DNA of 64,000 bases from CAVYWD01 sp963772225 (GCA_963772225.1 CAVYWD010000008.1:186001-250000); one strand, 5' to 3'; shown: positions 20,985-29,528, counted from the stretch's first letter. Translations and numbers: made by a program. Notes: a model not told the origin generated them from the sequence alone.

Positions 20985-21740
20985 ATGAGCGCGTTCGACG
21001 ACGGCGCGAGCGCGAGGAGCGTGCGCACCTATATCCCCGGCGCCGCCCTCGCCGTCGCCTTCCTGGTGCTGGCGGCCTTCGCGGTCCGTTGGGTCGTGGC
21101 CAATCGCAAGGCGCCGACTCCGCGCAAGGCGATGCAATTCAACCTGGTGCACCTGGCGCCGCCGGCGGCGCCCAAGCCGGTCTCCACGCCCCCGCCGGCT
21201 CCGGCGATTCAACCCAAGGTCGTCGAGCCGACGAGCGTGAATCGCGTGGAGCTCAAGCCCATCGACCTCGCGCCGGTCGACGCTGTGCGCCCGCACTCGG
21301 ACCCGGCCCCGGGCGGCGGTCGGCTCTCGCTGGCCGCCGAGGGGGAGGGCCCGGGCGACGCGTTCAACCTGGCGGGAAACCCCGGCGGGCGCGGGCTCTT
21401 GAGCGGCGGCGGTCTGGGCGACGGAAGCGGGGAAGGGCAGGGCGAGGTCGGCGACGACGGCGCTCGTCGGTTCGGGTGGTATTACGCGCAAATCGCCGCG
21501 CAGATCGAAGACGTCTTTCGCAACCAGAAGAAGCTGAGCATGGCGGCCGCGCGCGTGGAGCTTCGCATCTGGGCGGATGCGGCGGGCCGCGTGAGCCGAA
21601 TTCAGCTCATCCGGTCCACCGGGAGCCCGGAGCTCGACGAGGCCCTGCAGTCGGTCGCGGGCCTCAAGCTCAAGGCGCCGCCGCCCGACGGAATTCCCAT
21701 GCCGATGATCGCGCGGTTCACCGCGAGAAGGCCTCAATGA
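20985..21740 (+). CDS. tonB: TonB-family energy transducer
   Basis: The 251-residue product starts at ATG 20985, one base after the exbD stop. One N-terminal membrane helix (YIPGAALAVAFLVLAAFAVRWVVA) is followed by a Pro-rich periplasmic linker (PPAAPKPVSTPPPAPAIQP), a Gly-rich stretch and a C-terminal TonB domain (ARVELRIWADAAGRVSRIQ, then GSPELDEALQSV). The C-terminal domain lacks an obvious YP motif at its end, as in many TonB-like proteins outside the classical group. Given the neighbours it probably couples ExbBD to an outer-membrane partner, either the TpsB barrel or the porin encoded next. Which one is not shown by the sequence. Confidence 0.88.
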   Translation: MSAFDDGASARSVRTYIPGAALAVAFLVLAAFAVRWVVANRKAPTPRKAMQFNLVHLAPPAAPKPVSTPPPAPAIQPKVVEPTSVNRVELKPIDLAPVDAVRPHSDPAPGGGRLSLAAEGEGPGDAFNLAGNPGGRGLLSGGGLGDGSGEGQGEVGDDGARRFGWYYAQIAAQIEDVFRNQKKLSMAAARVELRIWADAAGRVSRIQLIRSTGSPELDEALQSVAGLKLKAPPPDGIPMPMIARFTARRPQ

Positions 21741-21808
21741 AGGCTCGCGGACGACGCGCCTGAAGCCATTCCGATGGACAGCCTCGAGAGGTGGAAGTGG
21801 AATCCGAG

Positions 21809-23440
21809 ATGAGACGCGTCATTCGAGACCCTGCGACGGTGCTCAGCGGGGCCTGGGGTTCTTTGCTCATCGCCGCGTTGGCGATCGGCCTTCCCGGTCC
21901 CGCGCTCGCCGGCGAAGGATCGGATGCTCCGGCGGCCGCCGACCCGGGCGCGCCGTCGAGCGGCGTGCGGAGCGTCCGCTACGTTCCGGAGATCGTGAAA
22001 GACCAGCTCCGAGAGGAGATCAAGGAGCGCGTGCTCCAGCAGGCCATTCAGGAGCGATGGGCGGCGCCCAACGCCATCCCCTCGTGGACGCAGCGCTTCA
22101 CCTTGAATGCCGACGTGCGGCTGCGCTGGGAGATGGTCTTTTTCAAACCGGGAAACGCGAACACCGGCGAATTCCCCGACTTCAACGCCATCAATTCGGG
22201 CTCGCCGTTCGACGTGAACGCGGTGGACCTCGCGAACGACCGCTACCTGAACGTGGACCAGAATCGAAGGCGGCTGCGCCTGCGCGCGCGCGTGGGCGTC
22301 GACGGCGACGTCGGCCAGGGGTTCAGCACTGTCTTTCGCCTGGGCAGCGGGGACGGCAGCACGCCCGTGTCGACCAACCAGACGCTGGGCGGCTCCGCGG
22401 GCGACTTCAGCAAGTACCAGGTGTGGATCGACCGGGCCGCCCTGAAGTACGAGCCCCTCCGCGGCGCGCGGGCCACCCTCGCGCTCCAGGGCGGGCGCTT
22501 CGAGAACCCGTTTCTTCGCACCGAGCTCACCTGGGCCGACGACCTCAACCTGGACGGATTCGCAGTCCAAGGCAAGCTCCCGGTGGGGAAGGTTCAGGTC
22601 TTCTTCAATGGCGGCGCATTTCCCTATTCTCTTACGGCCCTCAATTATCCGGCGGAGCAGACGAAGAAGTTCCACAGCTTCGACAAGTGGCTGCTCGCGG
22701 GGCAGCTCGGCGTCGAATGGAGCCGGCCGGAGGTGTTTTCGCTGAAGCTGGGGGCGGCCTATTACTACTTCGACCACGTCGAGGGGCGGGCGAGCGGCCC
22801 GTGCGACACGAACCTCAAGGGGTTCAGCTGCGATACCGACTCGACGCGCCCGTCCTTCGCCCAGAACGGGAATACCTACAAGATGCTGCGCACCCCTTCG
22901 GACCTCGCGCTGGCGGCCGAGGCCGCCGGGGGGGCTGCGGAGTATCAATACTTCGGCCTCGCCAGTTTGTTCCGGGAGGCCGTCCTCACCGGGCGCTTCG
23001 AGCTGAGGGCCGCCCCGGAATGGAGCCTCGCGCTGGACGCCGAGGCCGTGCGGAACCTGGGCTTCTCGAAGAATCGCATCGCCGACCTCGCGGTCAACAA
23101 TCGGAGCACGTGCGACTCCTCGGGGACGAGCTGCCCGTTCGCGGGCGGCAACAGGGGCCTTTTGGCGCGCATCGCCATCGGCAGCCCGACGATGTCCAAG
23201 CGCTGGAGCTGGAGCGCCAGCTTCGCGTACCGGTACCTCGAGTCGGACGCCGTGGTCGACGCCTTCAACGACGCCGACTTCGGCCTCGGCGGCACCAATC
23301 TCAAAGGCGTGACCTTGCGCGCGGCGCTCGCGGTCGCGGACGACGTCGTCGCCAGCGTGCGCTGGCTGAGCGCCGACGCCATCGCCGGCCCACCGTACGG
23401 GGTCGACGTCCTCCAGGTCGATGTCTCGGCGAGGTACTGA
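21809..23440 (+). CDS. Putative outer-membrane porin (Porin_5-like)
   Basis: The start is placed at ATG 21809 because it gives a clean signal peptide (SLLIAALAIGLPGPALAGEG). A GTG at 21791 in the same frame is the alternative. The mature protein opens with a short coiled-coil-like stretch (VKDQLREEIKERVLQQAIQERW) and then an antiparallel beta-rich barrel sequence with RFTLNADVRLRWE, NRRRLRLRARVGV, LALQGGRFENPF and a terminal aromatic strand ending SARY. This order matches the 'putative porin' family (Porin_5) that sits in comparable TPS/ExbBD clusters. It is likely a 16- or 18-strand outer-membrane channel. Substrate unknown. Confidence 0.75.
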   Translation: MRRVIRDPATVLSGAWGSLLIAALAIGLPGPALAGEGSDAPAAADPGAPSSGVRSVRYVPEIVKDQLREEIKERVLQQAIQERWAAPNAIPSWTQRFTLNADVRLRWEMVFFKPGNANTGEFPDFNAINSGSPFDVNAVDLANDRYLNVDQNRRRLRLRARVGVDGDVGQGFSTVFRLGSGDGSTPVSTNQTLGGSAGDFSKYQVWIDRAALKYEPLRGARATLALQGGRFENPFLRTELTWADDLNLDGFAVQGKLPVGKVQVFFNGGAFPYSLTALNYPAEQTKKFHSFDKWLLAGQLGVEWSRPEVFSLKLGAAYYYFDHVEGRASGPCDTNLKGFSCDTDSTRPSFAQNGNTYKMLRTPSDLALAAEAAGGAAEYQYFGLASLFREAVLTGRFELRAAPEWSLALDAEAVRNLGFSKNRIADLAVNNRSTCDSSGTSCPFAGGNRGLLARIAIGSPTMSKRWSWSASFAYRYLESDAVVDAFNDADFGLGGTNLKGVTLRAALAVADDVVASVRWLSADAIAGPPYGVDVLQVDVSARY

Positions 23441-23445
23441 AAGCC

Positions 23446-24051
23446 ATGCGACGGTCATCGATGGGCGCGCTGGTGGCGATGGCGGCCATTCTCGGCCCTG
23501 CGGTCGCGAGGGCAGATTCGGGGACGGAGGCGAGGCTGCGCGAGGCGCTCCGCTCCGCGGCGGCGCAGGTGAGGGCGCTGGAGAGCGAAAAGGCCCAATG
23601 GCAGTCGGCGGACGCCGAGCAGAAGCAGGCGCTCGAGGCGCTTCGAAAGCAGCTGGTCGAGGCGCAGAGGCGCCCTGCCGCGAGGGCGCCGGACCGGAGC
23701 GCGGCGGATTTGAAGGAATGCCAGGCGGAGCAGCTTTCGTCGGCGGCGGACGCCGCCAAGCTGCGGGACGACCTCGCGCAGTGCGAATCCTCGGCCCGCG
23801 AGGCGGCGGCCGCGCGCGCTCAGCAGGAGGAGCGCGCGAAGGTCGCTTCCGCCGAGGCGGCCGCGCTGGCCGAGCAGCGCAAAGCCTGTGAGGCAAAGAA
23901 TGCGCGGATGTTCGAGATCGCCAAATCCGTTCTCGATCAGCTCTGGAAGAGCGGCGCTGGAGAGCCTTTGCTCGGGTTGAAGCGGGTCGAAGTCGAGAAC
24001 TTTGCGCAGGATGCCGAGGACAAGCTCCTCGAGACCAAGGTCAAGCCATGA
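23446..24051 (+). CDS. Periplasmic coiled-coil protein of the TPS module
   Basis: The 201-residue product begins 5 bases after the porin stop. A signal peptide (ALVAMAAILGPAVARA) is followed by a nearly continuous Ala/Glu/Lys/Arg heptad coiled coil (RLREALRSAAAQVRALESEK and onward to about residue 150). Four Cys are spaced through it, including ECQAEQ, QCESS and KACEAKN. The ~45-residue C-terminal end (FEIAKSVLDQLWKSG) looks globular. I do not recognise a named family. Position between the porin and the parvulin, with a 4-base overlap into the latter, ties it to assembly of the same envelope machine. A spacer or chaperone role is inference. Confidence 0.75.
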   Translation: MRRSSMGALVAMAAILGPAVARADSGTEARLREALRSAAAQVRALESEKAQWQSADAEQKQALEALRKQLVEAQRRPAARAPDRSAADLKECQAEQLSSAADAAKLRDDLAQCESSAREAAAARAQQEERAKVASAEAAALAEQRKACEAKNARMFEIAKSVLDQLWKSGAGEPLLGLKRVEVENFAQDAEDKLLETKVKP

Positions 24052-24974
24052 CGTTGCGCTATTCCATTGTGAGGTGGGCTCGAAATCGCCTTCCGCTCCA
24101 GCAGGCGGCGGCCTTGCTCCTCGCCGCGGCCTGCTCTCGAGCGTCCGCAGCGGAGGTGGTGGCTCGGATCGGCGCGGCGGAGGTCACCGCCGACCAGCTC
24201 CGGGCCTACGTCGAGACGCTCGGCGCCCCGGAGCGAGCGGCCCTGGCCAAGGACCCGTCGCTGCTCTCGCAGGTCGTGCGCTCCTACCTCGCGCGCCAGG
24301 CGGTGCTGAAGGAGGCGCAGGCGAAGAAATGGGAGCAGCGGCCGGAGGTGAAGGCCCGCCTGGACCAAATGCGCGATCAGGCGCTGACCGAGCTTTATCT
24401 TCAATCGGTCTCCCATCCGCCGGACGGATTCCCGAGCGAGGCGCAGGTGCGCGCGGCCTATGAATCGAATGGGAAGGCCTTCGAGGTGCCCCGCCAGTTT
24501 CGCGTGGCGCAGATCTTCGTCGCCTCCGCCAAAGGCGCCGACTCAGGCGCCGAAGAGAAGGCGCGCAAGCGGGTCGACGAGGTGAGCCGGAAGCTCAAGC
24601 AGAAGGGTGCCGACTTCGCCGCCATCGCCCGCGCCGAGAGCGACGACAAGGCCGGGGCGGAGAAGGGCGGCGAGATCGGCTGGCTCGCCGAGGAGCAGCT
24701 CATCCCCGGCATTCGGCCTGCGGTCGTGGGCCTCGCCAAGGACGCCGTGTCGGAGCCCATTCGCCTCGGCGACGGGTGGCACGTCGTGAAGGTGCTGGAG
24801 ACCAAGCCCAGCTTTATTCGCCCGCTGGCAGAGGTGAAGGAGGCTCTCGCGGCGCAGCTCCGCGCGGAGCGGGCGCAGACGAATCGGCAGGCGTATCTGG
24901 CCAAGCTCCTGGAGCAGAACCCGCCCGCCATCAACGAGCTCGCGCTCTCCAAGGTGCTCCCGAATCCCCAATGA
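24048..24974 (+). CDS. PpiC/SurA-type parvulin peptidyl-prolyl isomerase
   Basis: The 308-residue product overlaps the previous gene by ATGA. It has an N-terminal signal peptide ending near CSRASAA, which could also be a lipoprotein signal (LLAAAC). A SurA/PpiD-like N-terminal helical chaperone part (VTADQLRAYVETL, then SYLARQAVLKEAQAKKW) precedes one parvulin domain at about residues 145-250. This carries the family signature FRVAQIFVAS, GGEIGWLAEEQLIPG and GWHVVKVLETKPS. It is expected in the periplasm, helping fold outer-membrane or secreted partners, here most likely TpsA, TpsB or the porin. It is the last gene of the TPS module; the next gene starts 114 bases later with its own ribosome-binding site. 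Confidence 0.88.
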   Translation: MTLRYSIVRWARNRLPLQQAAALLLAAACSRASAAEVVARIGAAEVTADQLRAYVETLGAPERAALAKDPSLLSQVVRSYLARQAVLKEAQAKKWEQRPEVKARLDQMRDQALTELYLQSVSHPPDGFPSEAQVRAAYESNGKAFEVPRQFRVAQIFVASAKGADSGAEEKARKRVDEVSRKLKQKGADFAAIARAESDDKAGAEKGGEIGWLAEEQLIPGIRPAVVGLAKDAVSEPIRLGDGWHVVKVLETKPSFIRPLAEVKEALAAQLRAERAQTNRQAYLAKLLEQNPPAINELALSKVLPNPQ

Positions 24975-25088
24975 AAGGCGCCCGTGCGCCCTTCGCCACC
25001 GGGCGGTCGCCGAAGTGCTTCGGCGGCGCGACCGAGCCGCCACCGACGTCGCCTAGCGTCCCTCAGGAGACAACGCTTGGAGGAGAAC

Positions 25089-25631
25089 ATGGCCACGCGG
25101 GAGATTCGGGCGCTCACCCGGGACGACCTTTCGCTGCTCGAGGAGCTGGAGAACGCGATCTTCGGCTCGGCGGGTGAGGCGACGCTCGGCGCCTATTATT
25201 TGCGGCTTTGCTGCGAGTTTTACGCAGACACCTGCTTCTTGGCTTTGGAGGACGGCCGACCCGTCGGCTACATCCTCTGCTTCGTCCGCGAGCGCGAGGC
25301 GTATTGCACCACGCTCGGTGTGGTGCCCGAGCGCCAAGGCACGAGGGTCGCCTTGCAGCTGGTCAAGGCGCTCATCGGGGCCATCGCGTTTCAGGTCGAC
25401 TCGTGCCGGTTCACGGTCAAGGAGGACAACCTGGCGGCGAGGGCGCTGCACAAGGCGCTGGGCGCTCGCGACGTGGAGGTGCGGCGCGACTTCTACGGGC
25501 CGGGGGACGACCGCCTGGTGTCCATCATCGACCGGAAATCGTTCGACGGGCTCCGCGGCAAGCTCACCCGCATGAAGCTGCTCCCGGCCGCCTCGGACTC
25601 GAGGGTCGAGCCGCTGCGGAGAGTCTCGTGA
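25089..25631 (+). CDS. GNAT-family N-acetyltransferase
   Basis: The 180-residue product starts at ATG 25089 with GGAGGA about 5 bases upstream; the in-frame codons from 24984 are judged upstream sequence. It shows the GNAT fold order: an N-terminal EIRALTRDDLSLLEELENAI, central strand VGYILCFVREREAYCTTLGV, the acetyl-CoA pyrophosphate loop VPERQGTRVALQLV near residue 80, and the ENPAAxxxY-like segment VKEDNLAARALHKALGARDV. The acceptor is not predictable. Its stop overlaps the start of the acyltransferase gene (GTGA) and that gene overlaps the ureohydrolase gene in the same way. The three are therefore one translationally coupled unit, so a polyamine or amino-lipid acceptor is possible. Confidence 0.82.
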   Translation: MATREIRALTRDDLSLLEELENAIFGSAGEATLGAYYLRLCCEFYADTCFLALEDGRPVGYILCFVREREAYCTTLGVVPERQGTRVALQLVKALIGAIAFQVDSCRFTVKEDNLAARALHKALGARDVEVRRDFYGPGDDRLVSIIDRKSFDGLRGKLTRMKLLPAASDSRVEPLRRVS

Positions 25632-26395
25632 GAATCGCCTCGGGGGCCGCCCTGGGCGCGGCCTCCTACGCGGCGCTTCGGGCGAGCCGTCGCATAGCCG
25701 GGATGGCCTCGCGCGCTCTGAAGACGGCGGTCAGGCTCCGTCGGCTGCGCGCCCAGCGGGCGCGCCCTGGCGGCGCGCTCGCGGGGGCGCTCATCCTCTC
25801 CGAGGCCTGCGCCGACGCGCTGCGGATCCACGGCGTGGAGCTGGAGGTATCGGGCGCGGCGCCGCCCGAGCCGGCGCTCCTCGTCGCGAACCACGTGAGC
25901 TACTTGGACCCCATCGCCATCCTGGCGCTCTGGCCGTGCCTGCCGGTCGCCAAGATCGAAGTCTCGCGCTGGCCGGTGTTCGGCCCGCTCGCCCGCATGG
26001 CCGGGGTGCACTTCGTGGATTGGAGCTGCCGCGAGGACCGCACCCGGGTCGTCTCCGCGTTGGCCGGGACGCTCGTCGCCGGCGTGAGCGCGCTCAACTT
26101 CCCAGAGGGCACGACGAGCGACGGCCTCCGGACGCAGCCGTTTCGAACCGGCGGCTTCGAGGCGGCGCTGATGACCGGCGCGCCGGTCATCCCCGTCGCC
26201 GTGCGCCTCGAGCCGAAGAGCCTGGCCTGGACCGGCGACGCCTCGTTCCTGCCCCATTACCTGCGCTTCTCGGCCGAAGCGCGGCCGCGCATCCGCGTGC
26301 GTGCGGGCGAGGCCATCGCGCCTTTGGGCGACCCCGCGGCGCTGGCGGCCCGTTGCCGGTCGGCGGTCGACCGCCTCTTGGAGGAGATGCCGTGA
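25628..26395 (+). CDS. PlsC-like 1-acyl-glycerol-3-phosphate acyltransferase family protein
   Basis: The GTG start at 25628 overlaps the preceding stop by 4 bases, giving 255 residues. The catalytic NHVSYLD (NHx4D motif) lies near residue 88 and the acceptor-binding FPEGTTS near 158, the two diagnostic blocks of the PlsC family. A conserved later block reads APVIPVAVRLEP. The N-terminus is basic and amphipathic rather than a clear multi-spanning domain. Family members transfer acyl chains to lysophosphatidate, but OlsA-type members acylate lyso-ornithine lipid. The overlapping ureohydrolase gene makes the second option worth considering, as inference only. Confidence 0.83.
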   Translation: MRIASGAALGAASYAALRASRRIAGMASRALKTAVRLRRLRAQRARPGGALAGALILSEACADALRIHGVELEVSGAAPPEPALLVANHVSYLDPIAILALWPCLPVAKIEVSRWPVFGPLARMAGVHFVDWSCREDRTRVVSALAGTLVAGVSALNFPEGTTSDGLRTQPFRTGGFEAALMTGAPVIPVAVRLEPKSLAWTGDASFLPHYLRFSAEARPRIRVRAGEAIAPLGDPAALAARCRSAVDRLLEEMP

Positions 26396-27336
26396 GTCAG
26401 CTGAGCGCGTTGGACTACGTCCGGTCCGGACAGACCCCGTTCTTCCGCCTGGCGTCGATGGCCTCGAGCGAGCAGGTCGCCCCGCGGGGCGTCGGCGCGG
26501 TGCTGCTCGGCGTCCCCTTCGACGCCGGGACCACCTACGCGCCGGGGGCGCGCTTCGCCCCGTGGCACGTCCGGCGGGTCTCGGCGCGCATCGAGGGCTA
26601 TCACCCGTGGCATCGCCTGCGCGTGTTCGAGGCGCTGCGCGCGGTCGACGGCGGCAATGTCGACTTCCCGCCCTTCGACCCAGCCGCCATGCGCGAGCGG
26701 GTGCGCGCCGAGGTCGCCGCCGCCGCGGCGCTGGGGGCGGCGCCGTTCCTGTGCGGCGGCGATCACTCGGTGGCGCTCCCGGCGATCCGCGCGCTCGCGG
26801 CGCGCCATGGCCCTTTGGCCGTCATTCACGTCGACGCGCATTTCGACACCAGCGGGCCGAACACCTGGGGCGCGGAGCACCACCACGGCACGCCCTTTCG
26901 CAGCGCGCTCACCGAGGGCCTCATCGCCCAAGACCGGCTCGTGCAAATCGGCCTCCGGGGCGCCTGGGCGAGCGAGGCGGAGCCGGAGCTCGCGCGGAGC
27001 CACGGCGCGCGACAGGTGGACATGGAAGAGATAGAGGCGCGCGGAATCCGCGCCGTCGCCGAGGAGGCGCGCGAGCGGGTGCAGGGCCTGCCGGTCTACC
27101 TCAGCTTCGACATCGACGCGCTCGACCCCGCCTTCGCGCCCGGCACCGGGACGCCTTTGCCCGGCGGCCTCAGCTCGCGCGAGGCGCTGGCCCTGGTGAG
27201 GAGCCTGAAAGGCATCCAGCTCGTGGGGATGGACCTGGTCGAGGTCTGCCCGGCGCTGGATTGCGGCGACGCGACCTCGCTCCTCGCGGCGCAGCTCCTC
27301 TTCGAAGGCCTGGCGCTGCGGGCGGCCGGCCTCTAG
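26392..27336 (+). CDS. Agmatinase/arginase-family ureohydrolase
   Basis: The GTG start at 26392 overlaps the preceding stop (GTGA), giving 314 residues, normal for the family. The manganese-binding motifs are all present: GGDHS near residue 122, DAHFD at 148, HGTPF near 170 and SFDIDALDPAFAPGTGTP near 238. The GTGTP end and the HxHGT layout are commonest in agmatinases and guanidino-acid hydrolases, so conversion of agmatine to putrescine and urea is the best guess. Arginase activity cannot be excluded from sequence alone. It is the third gene of a coupled set with a GNAT and a PlsC-like acyltransferase. Downstream is a non-coding region with Pho-box-like repeats. Confidence 0.88.
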   Translation: MSQLSALDYVRSGQTPFFRLASMASSEQVAPRGVGAVLLGVPFDAGTTYAPGARFAPWHVRRVSARIEGYHPWHRLRVFEALRAVDGGNVDFPPFDPAAMRERVRAEVAAAAALGAAPFLCGGDHSVALPAIRALAARHGPLAVIHVDAHFDTSGPNTWGAEHHHGTPFRSALTEGLIAQDRLVQIGLRGAWASEAEPELARSHGARQVDMEEIEARGIRAVAEEARERVQGLPVYLSFDIDALDPAFAPGTGTPLPGGLSSREALALVRSLKGIQLVGMDLVEVCPALDCGDATSLLAAQLLFEGLALRAAGL

Positions 27337-27418
27337 CGCTGCCGCCTCGCGCGCCCGTTGACGGACGCCCGGGCTTCGCTGCTTGATCGCCGAAGGCCGA
27401 TCGCCGCCGGCCGCGCGG

Positions 27419-27446
27419 TGTCACCCTTGTGTCACACGCGTGTGCC
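27419..27446 (+). promoter_or_regulatory. Pho-box-like array of three 11-bp direct repeats
   Basis: TGTCAC occurs at 27419-27424 and 27430-27435, and TGTGCC at 27441-27446, all exactly 11 bases apart. The E. coli Pho box is built of 11-bp CTGTCAT-type direct repeats bound by PhoB dimers. The position, about 120-150 bases upstream of a PhoR-like kinase gene, fits autoregulation by phosphate starvation. Confidence 0.55.
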
Positions 27447-27569
27447 AACAAGGAACCTCCCTTGGTTTGCGGGTAACGCTGCGACGAGCAAGGCGGCTCG
27501 AAGAAAGGTTGAAAACACCGTGATGGAATCTCAGCGCCGATTCGTCGCCCTGCTCGGCCAGGCGGCTCG

Positions 27570-29351
27570 ATGAGGCTCGGCATTCGAGCCAAGCTCTTCC
27601 TGGTCTCCCTGGGACTGATCGGAGCCAGCTTCGCCGCCGCCGATGCGACCCTGACCGCCGAGCTCGACGCGGACCTGACCGAGCGCGTGAAGGGCGACCT
27701 CGTCGTCCGCCTGCGCCTCATGGAGCGCGACGCCGCGGAGCTGGGCGCGGCGCTGGACGACCGCGCGGCGTGGGACCGCCTGGCGGACGATCTGGGCCAG
27801 CGGTCGCAGAGCCGCGTCACCCTCATCCGGCGCGACGGGCTGGTACTCGGCGACTCCGAGCTGGACTTTGCCGCGCTCGAGCAGGTGGAGAACCACGCGA
27901 ACCGCCCCGAGGTCGTCGAGGCCCTGGCGAACGGGCTCGGGACGAGCACGCGCTGGAGCGACACCCTGAAGCGGCGAATGCTGTACGCCGCGGTCCCGTT
28001 CTCGAGGGGCGGCTCGGGGGTCGCGGGGACGGTGCGAGCGGCCATGCCGCTCACCGCGGTCGACGAGGCCATCAGCCACGGGCATCGCCTGGTGCTTGTC
28101 GCCACGGGCTTGGCGCTGGTGCTCGCGCTGCTCTTGACCTCGCTCGCCTCGCACTGGATGTCGAAGACCGTTCGGGCGCTCACGGGCACCGCCCGGCGAA
28201 TGGCCGACGGGGACCTGGGCGCGCGCGTGGGCGCCGAAGGCGACGACGAGATCGCGCAGCTGGGGCGCGCGCTGGACCAGCTGGCGTCGGGGCTCCAGGA
28301 GGCGCTGGGGAGCCTGCGGACCGAGCGCGACCTGATGGGGCGCGTGCTGCAGAACATGCGCGAGGGCATCCTGCTGGTGGACGGCGACGGGCGCGTGGCG
28401 CTCACGAACCCCGCGCTCCGCGAGATGCTCCTCTTGAGCGCAGACGCGGTGGGGAAGACGCCCCTGGAGGTCATCCGCAACGCGGCCCTCAAGCAGATCC
28501 TGGAGGACGCGGCCACCGCGCCCGAGCCCATCTCCTCGGAGCTGGAGCTGGGCGACGTCAAGCCGCGCCGGCTGCTGGTGCACGCCGCGGCGCTCGCGGG
28601 CGACGCCGGCAGCATCCTGGTGGTGTTCGTGGACGTCACCGACCTGCGGCGGCTGGAGACGCTGCGGCGGGACTTCGTGGCGAACGCCTCGCACGAGCTG
28701 CGGACCCCGGTGGCCTCGCTGCGCTCCGCCGCCGAGACGCTGCGCCGGGCCCTCGAGGCGCAGCCGGAGGCGGCGAGCGAGTTCGTGGCGATGATCGAGC
28801 GCAACACCGAGCGGCTGCACCGGCTCATCGAGGACCTGCTCGACCTGTCGCGCATCGAGTCGCGGGAGTTCAAGCTCCGCCAGGAGCCGGTGCAGGTCGC
28901 CCAGGTGGTGCGGCCGATGCTGACCTTCTTCCAGGAGCGGGCGAGCGCCAAGCAGATGCGTTTGTCGACCGCCATCGCCGAGGAGTCGCTCACCGTCCAG
29001 ACGGACCGGCGGGCGCTGGAGCAGGTGCTCACGAACCTCGTGGACAACGCCGTGAAGTACTGCTCGCCGGGCGCGTCGGTGGTGGTGCGGGCGGCCGCCG
29101 AGGGCTCGGCGCTGCGCGTCTCGGTCGAGGACTCAGGGCCGGGCATCGAGGGCAAGCATTTGTCGCGGCTCTTCGAGCGATTCTACCGAGTCGACGCCGG
29201 GCGCTCGCGGGACCTGGGGGGCACGGGGCTCGGGCTCTCCATCGTGAAGCACCTGGTGGAGGCCATGGGCGGCAGCGTCAGCGTCCAGAGCGCGGTCGGG
29301 AAGGGGACGACGTTCATCGTGCTCTTGCCACAGGTGGAAGGGGCTCGCTGA
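27570..29351 (+). CDS. PhoR-like membrane sensor histidine kinase
   Basis: The 593-residue product has a first membrane helix (LFLVSLGLIGASFAAA), a periplasmic domain to about residue 165, and a second helix (LVLVATGLALVLALLLTSLA). A HAMP linker (RALTGTARRMADGDLGARV) follows, then a PAS domain (VLQNMREGILLVDGDGRVALTN). The HisKA box is NASHELRTP with phospho-acceptor His375, and the HATPase boxes are TNLVDNAVKY, SVEDSGPGI and GGTGLGLSIVKHLV. This is the PhoR/ResE/WalK layout. A 16-codon ORF at 27523-27573 overlaps its start by ATGA and may couple translation. No response regulator lies next to it, which is odd since phoB normally precedes phoR. The Pho-box-like repeats upstream support a phosphate role. 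Confidence 0.88.
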   Translation: MRLGIRAKLFLVSLGLIGASFAAADATLTAELDADLTERVKGDLVVRLRLMERDAAELGAALDDRAAWDRLADDLGQRSQSRVTLIRRDGLVLGDSELDFAALEQVENHANRPEVVEALANGLGTSTRWSDTLKRRMLYAAVPFSRGGSGVAGTVRAAMPLTAVDEAISHGHRLVLVATGLALVLALLLTSLASHWMSKTVRALTGTARRMADGDLGARVGAEGDDEIAQLGRALDQLASGLQEALGSLRTERDLMGRVLQNMREGILLVDGDGRVALTNPALREMLLLSADAVGKTPLEVIRNAALKQILEDAATAPEPISSELELGDVKPRRLLVHAAALAGDAGSILVVFVDVTDLRRLETLRRDFVANASHELRTPVASLRSAAETLRRALEAQPEAASEFVAMIERNTERLHRLIEDLLDLSRIESREFKLRQEPVQVAQVVRPMLTFFQERASAKQMRLSTAIAEESLTVQTDRRALEQVLTNLVDNAVKYCSPGASVVVRAAAEGSALRVSVEDSGPGIEGKHLSRLFERFYRVDAGRSRDLGGTGLGLSIVKHLVEAMGGSVSVQSAVGKGTTFIVLLPQVEGAR

Positions 29352-29439
29352 GCCGCCGGGGCAGGCGCCTCGAGCCTGAATACCCATCCGCGCCAGCGAC
29401 CGAGGAGGACACCTCTGCCCGCGCGGCGGGAGGCGCGCG

Positions 29440-29528
29440 ATGAACGTCAAGACCCGTACGGTGCTCCTCCTGTGCCTGGAAGGACGTGGTCCCGACCGCT
29501 GTCCCGCCAAGTTGAGTGCTGCTTTGGA
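29440..29528 (+). pseudogene. Cut-off 5' end of an exported-protein gene (possibly PstS-like)
   Basis: GGGAGG precedes an ATG at 29440 that reads MNVKTRTVLLLCL, a typical start of a signal peptide. After about 13 codons the sequence loses this character and runs antisense into the 3' end of the SDR gene (formal stop at 29584-29586). A rearrangement or deletion junction near 29475-29528 would explain it. Phosphate-binding protein genes commonly follow phoR, so a lost pstS is plausible, but nothing of the mature protein remains to prove it. Confidence 0.3.

Noticed and set aside
27523..27573. 16-codon ORF overlapping the PhoR-like gene as a leader peptide
   Set aside because: No clear ribosome-binding site and no attenuator hairpin; noted only as possible translational coupling.
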